A stretch of DNA of 64,000 nucleotides, taken from contig JAVSML010000973.1 in the NCBI GenBank assembly GCA_038503035.1, positions 186,001 through 250,000 of the forward strand, in the 5' to 3' direction. Positions within the stretch are counted from its first letter, which is position 1. Each line of letters begins with the position of its first letter. This DNA comes from Crocodylus rhombifer (taxonomy: Eukaryota > Chordata > Crocodylia > Crocodylidae). Under the pieces are notes generated by a model that worked only from the letters and a program-made list of their open reading frames with translations, did no database searches and was not told the DNA's origin. This document shows, in pieces, positions 13,561 to 24,681 of the stretch. The translations under genes and the position numbers were made by a program.

Positions 13561-14745
13561 TTAAAATGCCCCACAACAGTCTTAGCCCTAGCAACGCACA
13601 GTGTGCTTTTACTTGCCGCTAAGGTCATATGCAGGGTGGATATGTTTTGTCACTTCTAAGTACTGAAGTTGAATGGGTACAATGAAGAGACTTATTGCCA
13701 AGGAGAGCAATAATAATACCATCTTTAGTGTAATGGCATAGTATTTTTTCTAATGTGAAGGTCTCCCATTTAAGTGGCATATTTCCTGTGATCCTTTTCC
13801 AGGCAATTAATGCAGAGTACTTGTCTGTCAGTGATTATTAGCTCTGTACTAAGAGGTAGTGATTAAGAAGGCAAAATGCAAAACAGGAAAAATATAAACG
13901 ACCTGAATTCTTCTCCAGCTAGTGCTTTCCTAAAAGCTTTTTCTTCTTTCTTCCCTGCCCCCACCACATTTGTTGCTGCCTTTTGTCTTCCTCTTTTCAT
14001 GTTTCCTTTGCCCCCATGGTCTTGTTTCAGTTGGGAGCAATTCTGCACCTCTCGCCATGCTCTTTAAGGTAGTCCTGTTGAAAGGAAAGGCGGTATTAAC
14101 AGAGTAAGGTGCTATTCCTGTGAATGAATCCTTCGTTGCTGATTCTTAGCACCGATTTCTTTTCCAGAAGAGACGTAGCCAGCTTCTTCTGTACAAAGCT
14201 TGTATTGCGAGCAATATTGCCTTCAAAGGCTTTGTATATTGGGACCTTATGAGGAGCGGTTGTCTCTTGGTTTTTCATGTCTAACTAGTATCCAATCTAA
14301 AGCTCTATGAACTTAAAATACGGTATGAAATGGATGCTAACCGTAAATCTTTTCCACTTGCGTCAGTTCATTGGGACTTAATAAAGGTGCTGGAATAGTC
14401 TTGGAAACGGAAAGGAAGACTGGTAGTGCAGACAGATATGAAAAACAGTACACGCAAGGCGGATGCACCACGGCTTAACTGTGTAGGACACCTAAACTGA
14501 TGGGAGATTGCCAGAGAGATGACCTGAAAATGTTTAGCTGCTGTTGTTGTAAAGAGGAAATATTCTGCATCATCCTTGACCAGATCCTACTACATTTTTC
14601 TTCTCTAGGCTATAGTCGCATTAAAACTATGCTTTTTCTAGCGAGGTCTTAAAAGTGAAAGGGGGGAGGAACCTGAGGGAAGCCATATTTTGCAGAATGC
14701 AAAACACAGGCTACCTTGTTCAGTCAATGCAGCTTAGGTCAAATG

Positions 14746-14755
14746 NNNNNNNNNN
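14746..14755. other. assembly gap (10 N)
   Basis: Ten N bases interrupt the large intron. No exon boundary lies near it. The true length of the missing sequence is unknown. Confidence 1.
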
Positions 14756-15377
14756 CTACGGAGAGTCCCGCACGGCTCCTGCTAGTGCTTTGCTTGCCAT
14801 ATGGATGCAACGGGGACTTCAGTCTCAAAGATGAGTCTACAGCAGCCCTAAATACAATGTAGAAATTCAAAGATAAATGTAAAGATGAGTGCTCTATTTG
14901 CCTGGAATGGAATTTTTTTTTTTTATTGGGCCTGTAATGAAAGCACTGTTGAGCGGTTGGTGCTCTTGATCATTGAGTACTGACAGCCCCTGAATGTTGG
15001 ACAGAGAAAATGTTTCTAAACACTTTTTATATACAGATGCAATTTGTCGTTGTGGGTAGTGCCTTTCAGCTAAGGCTCTCAAGCTGTTTTTGGACCAGTC
15101 TTGCAAACACCTGTACATCGGGCAATTCAATTAGGCTGCTTATAGAAATTGTGAAGCCCAAGGTGAGAAGTTAAATGATATGTCTTAAGTAATTCAGTAA
15201 GTTGGCAGAAGGGCTGGGAATAGGGCATTGATCTCATTTCCATCCATTTCTTCCCTGTCAGGAGATCAGAGGATGTGGAAGAGTCAGTTGAGAGAGTGAA
15301 GCGGGGACACCGGTTGTGAATCCTTCACTCCGATTAAGTCTGCTACATAGCGTTTAAAAAGTGCTTCTCCCCACAGA

Positions 15378-15512
15378 ATATCTTTTATTTGACCAATTTA
15401 GATAGCTTGAAAAAATTCTACTAACTCTTCAAGCTACTTGAGTTGGTTTAATAAAAGATATCAGATTCACACAAAGACCCATGTCTGCCTGTGTCCTTAG
15501 ACCACCACAGCT
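15378..15512. repeat. dispersed repeat family A, two copies head to head
   Basis: The arms 15378-15410 and 15429-15461 are inverted copies with about 27 of 33 positions identical. Each carries 'atatcttttatt...acca'. The right copy continues antisense to about 15512 into the complement of 'tggtctaaggacacaggca', a part shared with the copy at 41657-41770. The class is not recognised; it looks like a palindromic non-autonomous element. Confidence 0.6.
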
Positions 15513-15613
15513 AACACCTACACCCCTCTCCCCACAAAAAAGAAGACACTGGGTAACGTGGAGCCCATGTAGGACACACTTAGAAATCTGGTAGTTGCAC
15601 CAGATGATAAAGC

Positions 15614-17290
15614 TAACCTCCTTTAACAAATTTTTTGCCTCCATTTTTCTGAGCAGGGACCGGGGCATCCTCCCCCTCCCCCCTCCAGGATCCCAGACAG
15701 ACCCAGGGGAGGTGCACCGAGGCCCAGGGGCAGTGAGGATCTAGTCAGGGAACTTCTGGAGGGACTGGACGTATTCAAGTCAGCCGGTCCGGATGCTCTC
15801 CACCCCCGAGTGCTGAGGGAATTGGCTGAGGTCGTTGCGGGACCCCTGGCACGGCCGTACGAGTGCTCGTGGTGCTCTGGTGTGGTGCCGGAGGACTGGA
15901 AGAGGGCCAGCGTGGTTCCCATCTTCAAAAAGGGGAGGAAGGAGGACCCGGGAAACTATAGGCCAGTTAGTCTTACCTCAATCCTGGAGAAGCTCTTTGA
16001 GGAAATTATCCAGGAGCACATCTGTGAGGGGCCAGTGGCGGGGATTATGCTTAGGGGCAACCAACACGGATTCATTAGTGACAGGTCCTGTCAGACAAAC
16101 CTGGTGGCTGTCTATGACCAGGTCACAAAATCCTTGGAAACAGGTGTCACAGTGGACTTAGGCTTTCTGGACTTTAGGAAGGCCTTTGACACTGTCTCTC
16201 ACCCCATTCTTGTTAAAAAAAAATTAGGCGGCTGTGGCATTGATACCTACACAGATGGATGTCAGATTGGCTGGGGGGCTGCACCCAGAGAGTGGTAGTG
16301 GGTGGGTCTTATTCAACCTGGAGGCACGTGGGCAGTGGGGTCCCCCAGGGCTCGGTCCTCGGGCCCACACTGTTCAACATCTTCATCAGCGACTTGGACG
16401 AGGGGGTGAAAAGCACCTCGTTCAAAGTCGCGGGTGACACTAAGGTGTAGGGGAGAAGTGGGCACGCTGCAGGAGAGGGACAGGCTACATCTAGATCTAG
16501 ACAGGTTACAGGGGTGGGTGGATGAGAATAGGATGGTTTCAACACTGACAAGTGCAAGGTGCTGCACCCGGGAGGGGAAGAACCAGCACCATACCTACAG
16601 GTTGGGGAACTCCCTTCTCTGCAGGGCAGAGGCAGAAAGTGATCTTGGAGTTCTCATTGATGCCAAGATGAACATGGGCCGGCAGTGTGGGGATGCGGTC
16701 AGCAAGGCCAACAGATGCATCTGAAGCAGGTCCGGGGAGGTGATCCTCCCCCTCTGTGCGGCACGGGTCAGGCCGCAGCTGGAGTACTGCGTCCAGATCT
16801 GGGTGCCGCGCTTCAGGAGGGATGTGGACAGCATGGAGAGGGTCCAGAGGAGACCACTCGCATGGTCAAGGGCAGCAGGGCAGGCCCTACGAGGAGAGGC
16901 GCCAGGACCTGAACCTGTTCAGCCTCCACAAGAGAAGGCTGAGGGGGGGATCTAGTGGCTGTCTATAAACTTGCCAAGGGGGGGCCAGTGGGGAACGGGA
17001 GAGACCCTGCTCCCCCAAGCACTACCAGGAGTAACGCAGAATAACGGCCGTAAGTTGACTGGGAGTAGATTCAGACTAGACATCAGCAGGCACGACTTCA
17101 CGGTCAGGGCGGCTAGGATCTGGAACCAGCTTCCCAGAGAAGTGGTGCTCCCTCCTACCCTGGGGGTCTTCAAAAGGAGGCTAGATGAACACCTTGCTGG
17201 GGTCTTTTGACCCCAGTAATCTTTCCTGCCATGGCAGGGGGGCGGACGTTATGATCTGCTCAGGTCCTTTCTGACCCAACCAACTATGAA
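15614..17290 (+). repeat. CR1 LINE copy, plus strand, degenerate reverse transcriptase and 3' tail
   Basis: About 1.7 kb of CR1 ORF2 lacking the endonuclease part. The first frame (to about 16240) has GPDALHPRVLRELAEVV, VPEDWKRASVVPIFKKGRK, NYRPVSLTSI and motif A as FRKAFDTVSH. The frame then shifts. The next stretch has [18 protein letters not shown], and the catalytic FADD motif is changed to VAGD. Later frames give [10 protein letters not shown] and FKRRLDEHLAGVF. The tail reads 'gaccccagtaatctttcctgcc' and ends near 17290 with 'aactatgaaactgt'. Frameshifts, stops and loss of the catalytic aspartate pair make it a fossil. GC content is well above the surrounding intron. Confidence 0.92.
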
Positions 17291-17689
17291 ACTGTAAAAA
17301 TGCCTCCCTGAACCGGTAAGTCTCCAAGGTGCCACCTTGCCCTTTTTTCTACCTGACTTCAGACTAACACAGCTTTCTACCTCTATGTTCACCACAAAAT
17401 ACTCTTGTTCTAATAATCTAGAATGAGCCATAAGAAATTTCTAAATTGCATGTTTCACACAGAATAATTTTGCAAAAAATAAACGTGCTTAGGTTTGCAT
17501 TGAGTTCCGGAATTTCCCAGCTTGGTCTCTTGTCCACGTTGGACTGTGAACCTTGCGTTTTCACTGGTGATGACCAAAGAAGAAATCCTTGAGTCCTCAA
17601 ACTGGGTGTCCATCTATAGAGAAAAGGCTTTTTCCTTTTGAAAAAGGCTGTGGTTAATGTGGAGAGTTTCAAACCAAAACCTGGGGTAA

Positions 17690-17885
17690 TGAGGAAAAAT
17701 TCGATGAGAATTTATCAGCTTGATGCAGGAACTGCTTGTTGGCATTATGTGGCCTTTGTTATGAGGGACGTCAGATTAGATGACTGCAGGTCACTTTCTG
17801 GCCTTAAAATCTGCAAATTCAGAGCAGGGGGCTGGACCTGATGATCTCATGAGGTCCCTTCCAGCCCTAAACTTGTGTGAATACA
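17690..17885 (+). repeat. two abutting LINE 3' tails
   Basis: 17690-17810 has 'gtggcctttgttatgaggga' and 'gtcagattagatgac', a pattern seen in old CR1/L3-type tails. 17818-17885 follows directly with 'gggggctggacctgatgat' and 'gaggtcccttccagccc', a CR1 tail. Both are on the plus strand. Confidence 0.6.
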
Positions 17886-18981
17886 TGAATCTCTGCCCTG
17901 CAATCCTGTTACCTGCACTGGATGATGAAGTAGAGGGGTTATGTCACACAGGAGCAATATCAGAAGATAGATGATAGGATTTTCCAGCGTGCCCGCCCCA
18001 TTCCTAAGCAGCTTGTGGCACCTAAAATGCTGCTTTGAAAAAATTAGGCTTCCTGTGGACTTAAAGCTGAATTCAAGCTGTACTCCAGCAAATTCACAGG
18101 AGCTTACGCTAAATCCGAATCTGCCTCGAGTCTCGATAATAAATGTTAATAGCACCCTGACAGTACCCAGTGCAGCTGCGGTATGCGGATGGTTGCAGAG
18201 CCCCGTCATCTCTTGTTGGAGGAGGAAGAGGAGTGTCTATGATTAAAAGTGTTGTTTGCAGAATTTTCCCAAGAACTTTGTAATAAAGGGCCTGTTCAGT
18301 CAGAATATTTGTGTACTCATGATGGGTGGAGACCTCCATTGAGTCCATTGTCAGATTCTTTTAATTAACTTTTCCCACTTTAAATATGGACCCAAGGCTC
18401 TCGTTCTCCCTTTCCCAGACTGGTAACACTTACTGTTGTCTTTGTTGTCCTTTCAAGGGATCTAAAAAGTGCTTGGCTCATCAGAGCTCAAATAGAGTGT
18501 CTCCTTTCCTTCCCCAAATGGTTTGTAGACTCATTTCAGGCACATAAACCGATAGATGGGGCAGGAGGGGAAGAGAAGTAGCAATGGTGTAAGAAGAAAA
18601 GGCTGTGGATAAAACAAGCAAGGCTAACATGGTTACTGTGGTGCTCGGGCAGGAGTTCAGTGTCTTTATCTTATCAGTGAGAATAACTGAGGATGCTTCA
18701 AGTCTCTCCCTTCTAAAGGTAGACAAAATGAGGTGATTGCCAAGTGCTATCAATGGAAGAGCTCATAGTAGGAGCTCTTGTAGCTTTAATTGGGACCTTC
18801 CTTTTAACTCAAGGGTCAGAGCCCCATGTATCTGGAGCTGCAAGCGCTGCTTCTACTCCGAGATTTGTTGATCTGTGTGCTTTTTATAGTTGCTCAGACA
18901 GATATTGATGCTACCAGTGTCCAGATAAATAAAGGAATAATTGAATAATTTTCTGTAACCTTTTGCAGGATTGGTCCCCCT

Positions 18982-19006
18982 TCTCTCTCTCTCTCTCTCT
19001 CTCTCT
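18982..19006. repeat. (CT)n microsatellite
   Basis: About 12 uninterrupted CT units within a pyrimidine-rich stretch, 395 bases upstream of the next exon. Confidence 0.95.
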
Positions 19007-19400
19007 TCATTGTTAGCACTTAACATTCTTGTTTTCCACCATTGCCAGGTTTTTGTACAAAATCTGACGGTATTATTGGCAGTCTAGTCCAGTAAGTGTG
19101 GGAGTTATACATAGAAACATGCACAATTTCTGCACGGTAGAACTGGAAGAGATTGAACGTATGAACGTAACAGGGTTGCTCAAAATGTTCTTGTGGCAAA
19201 ATACGCAGCTGTAATTGTACTTGGAGCAAAGTGTTGACATTTAGTGTTTGCATTGAACTCTGTAAGGGAATGTGGCACTGAGGTCAGAAAAAAATTAAGC
19301 AAATGACATTTTTAAACTTTTGGATGCAGGAGTTTTGTATGGAGGTGGATGGATTTAATGCTGTTGCTGGTGGTTTAGATTAATTTGATCTGTTTTTCAG

Positions 19401-19484
19401 GGTGCCCGAGAAACCTTTGAGAACTATTACAGGAAACAGAGAAGAAAACAGGCCAGATTGGTGCTGCAGCCCCCTTCAAACATG
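19401..19484 (+). CDS. EXOC6B: EXOC6B exon b
   Basis: Acceptor 'tgtttttcag|ggt' and donor 'atg|gtacgc'. The 84 bases give 28 codons, phase 0 to phase 0: GARETFENYYRKQRRKQARL followed by VLQPPSNM. The basic RKQRRKQAR stretch and ARETF, where I recall DEETF in EXOC6, support EXOC6B. The donor has C at +4 and is weaker than its neighbours. A 154-base intron follows. Confidence 0.97.
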
Positions 19485-19638
19485 GTACGCCTGTAATAGC
19501 TTTAGCCATCACAGTTGCTTTGCTTGATAAAGCAGCAAAATGTTGTCTCCACATTGTTGCACGTGTGTGGTCTCTTGTTTGTTTCCAGTTTCAGTGTCCT
19601 CCTTTGTTTGAATCCTTGTTCACTTTTCTTTGTTGCAG
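19485..19638 (+). other. EXOC6B intron of 154 bp
   Basis: This is the shortest intron in the window. It has no repeat and ends in a T-rich tract and 'tttgttgcag'. Confidence 0.97.
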
Positions 19639-19685
19639 CATGAAACATTAGACGGCTACAGGAAGTATTTTAATCAAATTGTAGG
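19639..19685 (+). CDS. EXOC6B: EXOC6B exon c
   Basis: A 47-base exon, phase 0 to phase 2, encoding HETLDGYRKYFNQIV and the first two bases of a glycine codon completed by the next exon. The sequence HETLDGYRKYFNQ separates EXOC6B from EXOC6. Acceptor 'tttgttgcag', donor 'gtaggt'. Confidence 0.97.
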
Positions 19686-21441
19686 GTAGGTATTCTTTTT
19701 ATATACACATTCTCTAAATGTGTGTGTGCTGTGTTGTTGAATGGCAAGCAAAAAAGGAAATGTTCCTCTTTTTGACAATTCATTTAAAGAGCCAAAGCAG
19801 GAAAACTGCGGTTTGTGCTTCCGAAGCATCTGAGGGAGAGGCGTTTTAGTGCATCCGTAAACTTTGTCACCGGTGCCAGCAGTTTAGAGACTTACCAGTT
19901 ATTCTGCACAGTTCGCATATGTGGGAGTAAACATGGCTTGTGCACCGTGTATGGCAGCTGAGTACTGGGATGAGCTGAACAAGCCAGTGTCACGCTGGAT
20001 TATGCTGACAGTGTCACCATCTTGGTCTGAATGCTGAGACTTTTCCTTGAGGGAGGTCGGCAAGGAGTTGGTGACGTGGGCATAAGTGTGCAGCCTCTCT
20101 CCTTGTGGGTACAGAAAACTCCTGGCTGATGCAGCCTGGTGTATGGCCCGGTCTTTCAAAACCAGCCAAACTTCAAGTGAACAGAACCTAGGGCGACTGT
20201 TTTGGAACAAATGGGGTGGCCTGGAGAAATGCTAATCAACCAAGATTGGAAATGACTTTCTATCCATCTCGGTAGTCAGCATTAATGAAATGTACAGTGA
20301 AGCCTGGCTGCTGCTTTAGAGCAGTGGTACCCAAGCTTTTGGCCCCACAGGCTGGAAGAGTGGTGCAGGGAGGGTCTGCCTCCAGTCTGGGGGCCTGATC
20401 TGACGTGCCATGTTGCAGCTGGATTGGGCCTGGATGGGGCCCACTAGCCTCTTCCCTCAGCCCTCCTGAGTGGGAGCCCTGGTGCCTCCTGCCACCCCAG
20501 CCCTGTGCACTCTGCGTGGGTCCCCACCATCCCACTCTGCTCACAGCCCCACGGTCCTGGGTCGGGCCCCTGTGCATAGGGTCAAGTCATTTGGGCCATG
20601 AGGTGGTGACAGTGCTAATTGCCATGACCCCCCCCAAATTTCCAGACCCATGGGGAGCCTGGCTGGTCAGATCACGTGGCTCCACATGTCATACCTTGAG
20701 CATGCCTGCTTTATGGCTGAATGTTCCCCACTGTGTAGAGATTTACAGTCTAGATTCTGTGCATTGGCCTTTTTTAATGTGTTATACACAATTTTGCTGT
20801 GATTTGCTACCATGTTTGGTAACAGGAGAAATGGAGATAATTATTTTATTCTGGTGGACTGAGCTTTCTACTGCATTCACAGATATCAGCTGGCTTAGAA
20901 GAAATGCCAGTAAAAGAAAGATGTAACAGAGGTGTCTTGGAAGTGACACAGCTATACTCTGATTGCTGCTGGCTGGACTGATGCTGTTTTAATCAGCAGT
21001 ACATCTTAAGCGACTGGATAGATAACTTCAATTAAAACGCTGTCCCTCTCTATGCACAGAATCCTGTTCCTGGGAAGTGACAATTTTTGTTTTCTGAACT
21101 GCTTTTTTAGTGTCTAAAATTAAAAGATAACTTTAAAAAGCCAGAGTAAAATGGGGCAAGGTTATTACAGTTCACCCATCTCAACAGTCCAAATGCAAAA
21201 ACAATATTTCACGAGAACAACTTTACCTTGGAAGGACTGAATAACTCACTGTCGTAAAACAAAATAGTAATATGGCTAGGAGAGATGCCTGCACATTAGT
21301 TACGTATTTCTTTTCTCTCTACAGCTGGTGATTTGAGGTTTTTTGCTCGTTTTGTAAGTCATTTGCATGCAATGTTTGTAAAACCACATGGAAGTCATGG
21401 ACTCTAAGCTCTGACTGCTCTGCCACTTTCTTTCCTGTTAG
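19686..21441 (+). other. EXOC6B intron of 1.8 kb
   Basis: Holds a hAT-like element at 20322-20708 and otherwise unique-looking sequence. No open frame with a recognisable domain was seen; the frame at 20405-20926 runs mostly through the repeat. Confidence 0.85.
20322..20708. mobile_element. hAT-like non-autonomous element with target-site duplication
   Basis: The left end starts CAGTGGTACCCAAG. The right end, read in complement, starts CAGGCATGCTCAAG. The flanking octamers CTTTAGAG (20314-20321) and CTTTATGG (20709-20716) match at six of eight positions, consistent with an old 8-bp hAT target duplication. The interior is GC-rich, has no transposase frame, and shares a 'gcagctggatt.ggc' core with the element at 29905-30403. 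Confidence 0.6.
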
Positions 21442-21562
21442 TTTTTTTGTAGTTGAAGATCACATCTTGCATACAACCCAGGGCTTGGTAAACAGAGCCT
21501 ATATTGATGAGCTGTGGGAACTGGCTTTGTCAAAAACCATTGCAGCCCTAAGAACGCATTCG
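21442..21562 (+). CDS. EXOC6B: EXOC6B exon d
   Basis: A 121-base exon beginning in phase 2 and ending in phase 0. It completes the glycine codon and encodes 40 residues from FFVVEDHILHTTQGLVNRAY through ALSKTIAALRTHS. This is one of the best conserved Sec15 stretches. HTTQGLVNRAYIDELWE fits EXOC6B; EXOC6 has HVTQGLVTRAY as recalled. Acceptor 'cctgttag' after a T-rich tract, donor 'gtaagt'. Confidence 0.98.
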
Positions 21563-21834
21563 GTAAGTAAAAGCTACCGATTATTCGGCTGCTGCTGTGA
21601 GTATGACCCGATGCTTTGGAAGGTTTTATATTTATTGTAGCATTGCTCGGGGTGCATTAGTCAGTTCGTTGGGTGTTTTGGGATGGAGATACTGGTGGTG
21701 TCTTCAGGAAGTTTTTTTTTTTGGTTCTGTGAACCCTGGATCCCCCAGGATCTTCTGCAATGAAGCTTCATCTGTTCAGAAGACTGGGTCCTCATTTCAG
21801 CTCTCCATTATTTGGTCAAAAGCAGTGAGGACTC

Positions 21835-21895
21835 ATGGTAGAAGTGTTATCTTTTATTTGACGAACTAGATTTTTGCCAAAAAAAAAAAAAATCA
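21835..21895 (+). repeat. dispersed repeat family A fragment
   Basis: 'gttatcttttatttgacga' then 'actagatttttgccaaaaaa' is a diverged match to the copies at 38935-39060 and 41657-41770. Confidence 0.55.
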
Positions 21896-22392
21896 TTAAT
21901 TCATTATTTGGTCAGTCATTTTAAAAGACCCCAGCAGAGGGCCCCAGCTTGTTCTCTACTCGACTAATGTCTCTATTTGAGATACAGACCGGTTTGGTAT
22001 TCCCTTCAAATCAATGCCAGCTCAAGACACTGCCAAGTTAAAAATCATATGGCTTTTTAAAAACAAACATGTAGATTTCCTTTCTTATGTTAGTGTCTTG
22101 GACGATTAAAATTGAAGGGATTTAAAAGAATTTAAATTTACTTTTCACCACTTGTGCGACAGTTATACTTCTGGCATTTGTCTCCTTGGGCAAAACGAGC
22201 ACTAATCAGTTTTACTTTTCTTCTCGTGCTAACATAATGCTGCCCTGTTTCAGTTGCAAACATTTAAAAGGGAATTTTTTCAGTGTCTCCATGCATGTTA
22301 AGGGAAAAAAGTTCCCATTGGTCTACAGTTTTAGAAGAAAAATCTAGATTTTTTTTTTTTTAGGTTCCTTACAATTCTTTTGATATATAACT

Positions 22393-22407
22393 CCCCCCCC
22401 CCCCCCC
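22393..22407. repeat. poly(C) run, 15 bases
   Basis: Uninterrupted C15, a G-quadruplex candidate on the minus strand and a likely length-variable or error-prone site. Confidence 0.9.
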
Positions 22408-22590
22408 ATGCTACTCTAAAATTGGTTTAAAATTAACAGCCTCTTCTGGGTGAAACAGTAAAATAATATTCAGCTACTCTCAGTGACAGCTGGTGAGCTC
22501 TGAAAATGGGGAGAAGGTGTTTCGAGTCAGTTTATGGCAGGCACATCTTACTGATCCGGCTGCATATAGGCTGCCTGTATATGTGCTTGC

Positions 22591-22705
22591 AGGTGGGGAG
22601 GGAGGTGTTTTAATTAGAGCAGTTCCTGGACAGCTGCTCTAACTAAAATGCCTCACTGTCACATATATTAAGCCCCCTGCGTTTCAGAATGGCTTCCGGC
22701 TTATT
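22591..22705 (+). repeat. dispersed repeat family B (palindromic core)
   Basis: Aligns with 63518-63612 over about 95 bases. The core TTTTAATTAGAGCAG at 22608-22622 pairs with 22634-22648 with one mismatch. It is followed by 'cctcactgtcacatatatta' and 'agccccctgcgtttcagaat'. The class is not recognised; the structure is MITE-like. Confidence 0.7.
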
Positions 22706-22868
22706 TCTTAGGTCCACTGGTTTTCTGAGAGGAAAGCCTCAAAAGTGTGTAGTGTACAGGGCACAGTTTGCTGTTTACTCTTAAACCATTTTCCATTCAC
22801 TTAGTTTTGACCTTAGTGGTCATGTCTGAATTGCATTATAAAATAGCAGTCCGGCTTTGCTAGCGTGG

Positions 22869-22910
22869 CTGTAGCATGGGTTCCCCATAGCTGGGGAAGC
22901 CATGCTACAG
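22869..22910. repeat. 19-bp stem inverted repeat (hairpin)
   Basis: The arms 22869-22887 and 22892-22910 pair at 18 of 19 positions around a 4-base loop TAGC. It is probably the remnant of a palindromic element; the loop is too short for a typical microRNA precursor. Confidence 0.8.
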
Positions 22911-24609
22911 ACCTGTTGCTCTTAACGTGCCCTTGAATAAATACAGCATCTCCCTATGGTCCTCAAATGTTTCCAAAGCATGGTAACTCTTTTGATGTGG
23001 ATAAGCCAGCGGTGCTCAGACTGTGGCTCTTAACACAAGTCTTTTTGCAGAAAATGCTAGCGGTGTGAGGTTTCCAAGGGTTTATGGCATGCATTTCATA
23101 ATAAATGTGCTTAAGGCAAGGCTGCATATGGGTGCCATAATGTTGGAAATTTGCCATATATCCGTAAATGTTGTACCCATCAGCTTTTTTCCCCTCTTGA
23201 ACCGGAGGGTGTTTTACCACTGTTCACCTGGGTGTGGTGGATGTTGTGGGAGCTCTTCAGTTAGCACTAACATCCTTTCCCTTAATGTGGAAATTGAGAG
23301 AAAAATCGATGCAAATATTACTAATATAAATCCATGCTCCCTTTAATCCGGGGGCTTTTGGTGGCAGTGCAAACCGTGAGAGTGAAGCAAACCAAAGTGC
23401 TTCTCTTCTCAATTCTAGTAAGTTTGGTGGTGTGACAAGCTGTACTGGAGTTGTTGAATTTTAATTTGCAATAGAAAGAGGTCTTTAGTGGTCAGAGTTG
23501 TGTGCAGTCCACCAGCATTTATACACGACTACAGGAGTGTGCATAAAGACCCATCGTGTCCATCGCATGGTACTCGGATTTGCTGGGAAACTGTCACATT
23601 GGTGAGGCTGTTTCAGATATTTCTGTTCAGCCAACCTCTGCCTGGATTTCTTCCTTGCGTTTCAGTGGGACATCTCTTATCATTCCTGATAGCTTTAGGG
23701 CACCATCTTTCTCTTTGACTTTCTTTCTTTTTTTTGGACAGTGAAATGGAAAATGTCTCTTTCAATCTTTCACAATGATTTAATAGAGTCCTTCCTTCTC
23801 GAGTTTCCAATGGGCTCTAAATCTCTGTTTCTTTTTCCAGCGTATGAATAGTGGTTCTATTTTTGGTAAGAGTCTGAAACTTTGCATATTTCACCTTTTA
23901 GTAAAGTTGTCTGCTAGTGTAAAAATGATGTGCAGTGTTACACGAGACGTTTTGTGATTCGGATCTGTGTCAGTAGGCGATATACTGTCAGTGGGCTGTA
24001 TGCTCTTTAGACTGAGATCTTAGAGCTGTAGACCCTTGTTGCTTGCATCAAAATCTGGACATTAATTTTAATAGCCAAGCAGTTTGGTTTTTTCCTTCCT
24101 GATGCCACCAGAACCTTCCAATTAAAAATGACGATCCTCTTCATAAAGGGAGCTTGGGGGGGGGGGGTATCGTGTATTTTGCAATACCTTTATTAACATT
24201 AAATGCAATGCAATTAATATTCAGTAGTAGGTAATGCTAACTCCCTTTGGTCTGTCAGCATAATTATTTGTTTTTTAACCTTTTCCTCCTTAATCCTGTG
24301 ATTTGAAAACTGGAACTCCTAGGTACTTTAGGTTATACGAGGGCAGCTATGCTCCATCCTAGATGATTATTCATCATGTTGAGTCCCAGGTGCAACCTAT
24401 TGTGGAACGAAATAATGTATCGGTATTTGTAACTTGTGATTTGTCATAACAAGCCTTTATTACACATTATTAAAAGCCTGCCAATAGACAGGCCGTATCA
24501 AATGTCTCGGCATTATCACCTGCGATGAGGGATTACTGAAAGAATTACTCCAACTTCTATTTGTAGAAATTAAAACCGGTTTTTGTTTTCGCCCTGTCCC
24601 CTGCTTTAG

Positions 24610-24681
24610 TCATACTGTTCTGACCCGAACCTGGTTTTAGACTTGAAGAACCTCATAGTGCTGTTTGCAGACACGCTCCAG
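24610..24681 (+). CDS. EXOC6B: EXOC6B exon e
   Basis: Seventy-two bases give 24 codons, phase 0 to 0: SYCSDPNLVLDLKNLIVLFA then DTLQ. Acceptor 'tgctttag', donor 'gtatgtg'. SDPNLVLDLKNLIVLFADTL is typical of EXOC6B. Reading through the donor stays open for a further 225 bases, so intron retention would not immediately meet a stop, but nothing suggests that it is used. Confidence 0.97.

Larger units (their letters stand above)
1922..19400 (+). other. EXOC6B intron of 17.5 kb
   Basis: SVL of exon a joins directly to GARE of the next exon, as in the family, so no constitutive exon is missing here. The intron holds a MIR-like fragment (about 4375-4502), CR1 copies (5436-5895, 12619-13560, 15614-17290), an assembly gap (14746-14755), an inverted repeat pair (15378-15461), LINE tails (17690-17885) and a (CT)n tract near 18982. 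Between 5900 and 12600 I see only unique-looking sequence and short homopolymer runs, with no convincing gene. Confidence 0.8.
21563..24609 (+). other. EXOC6B intron of 3.0 kb
   Basis: Contains a family A repeat fragment near 21835-21895, a 15-C run at 22393-22407, a family B palindromic repeat (22591-22705), a short perfect-type hairpin (22869-22910) and a 12-G run at 24156-24167. From 24390 to 24600 the sequence is AT-rich and repeat-free. Confidence 0.8.

Noticed and set aside
15614..17290. Active LINE
   Set aside because: Endonuclease part absent, several frameshifts, and the catalytic FADD motif changed to VAGD.
20405..20926. 173-codon plus-strand frame
   Set aside because: Runs mostly through the hAT-like element at 20322-20708.
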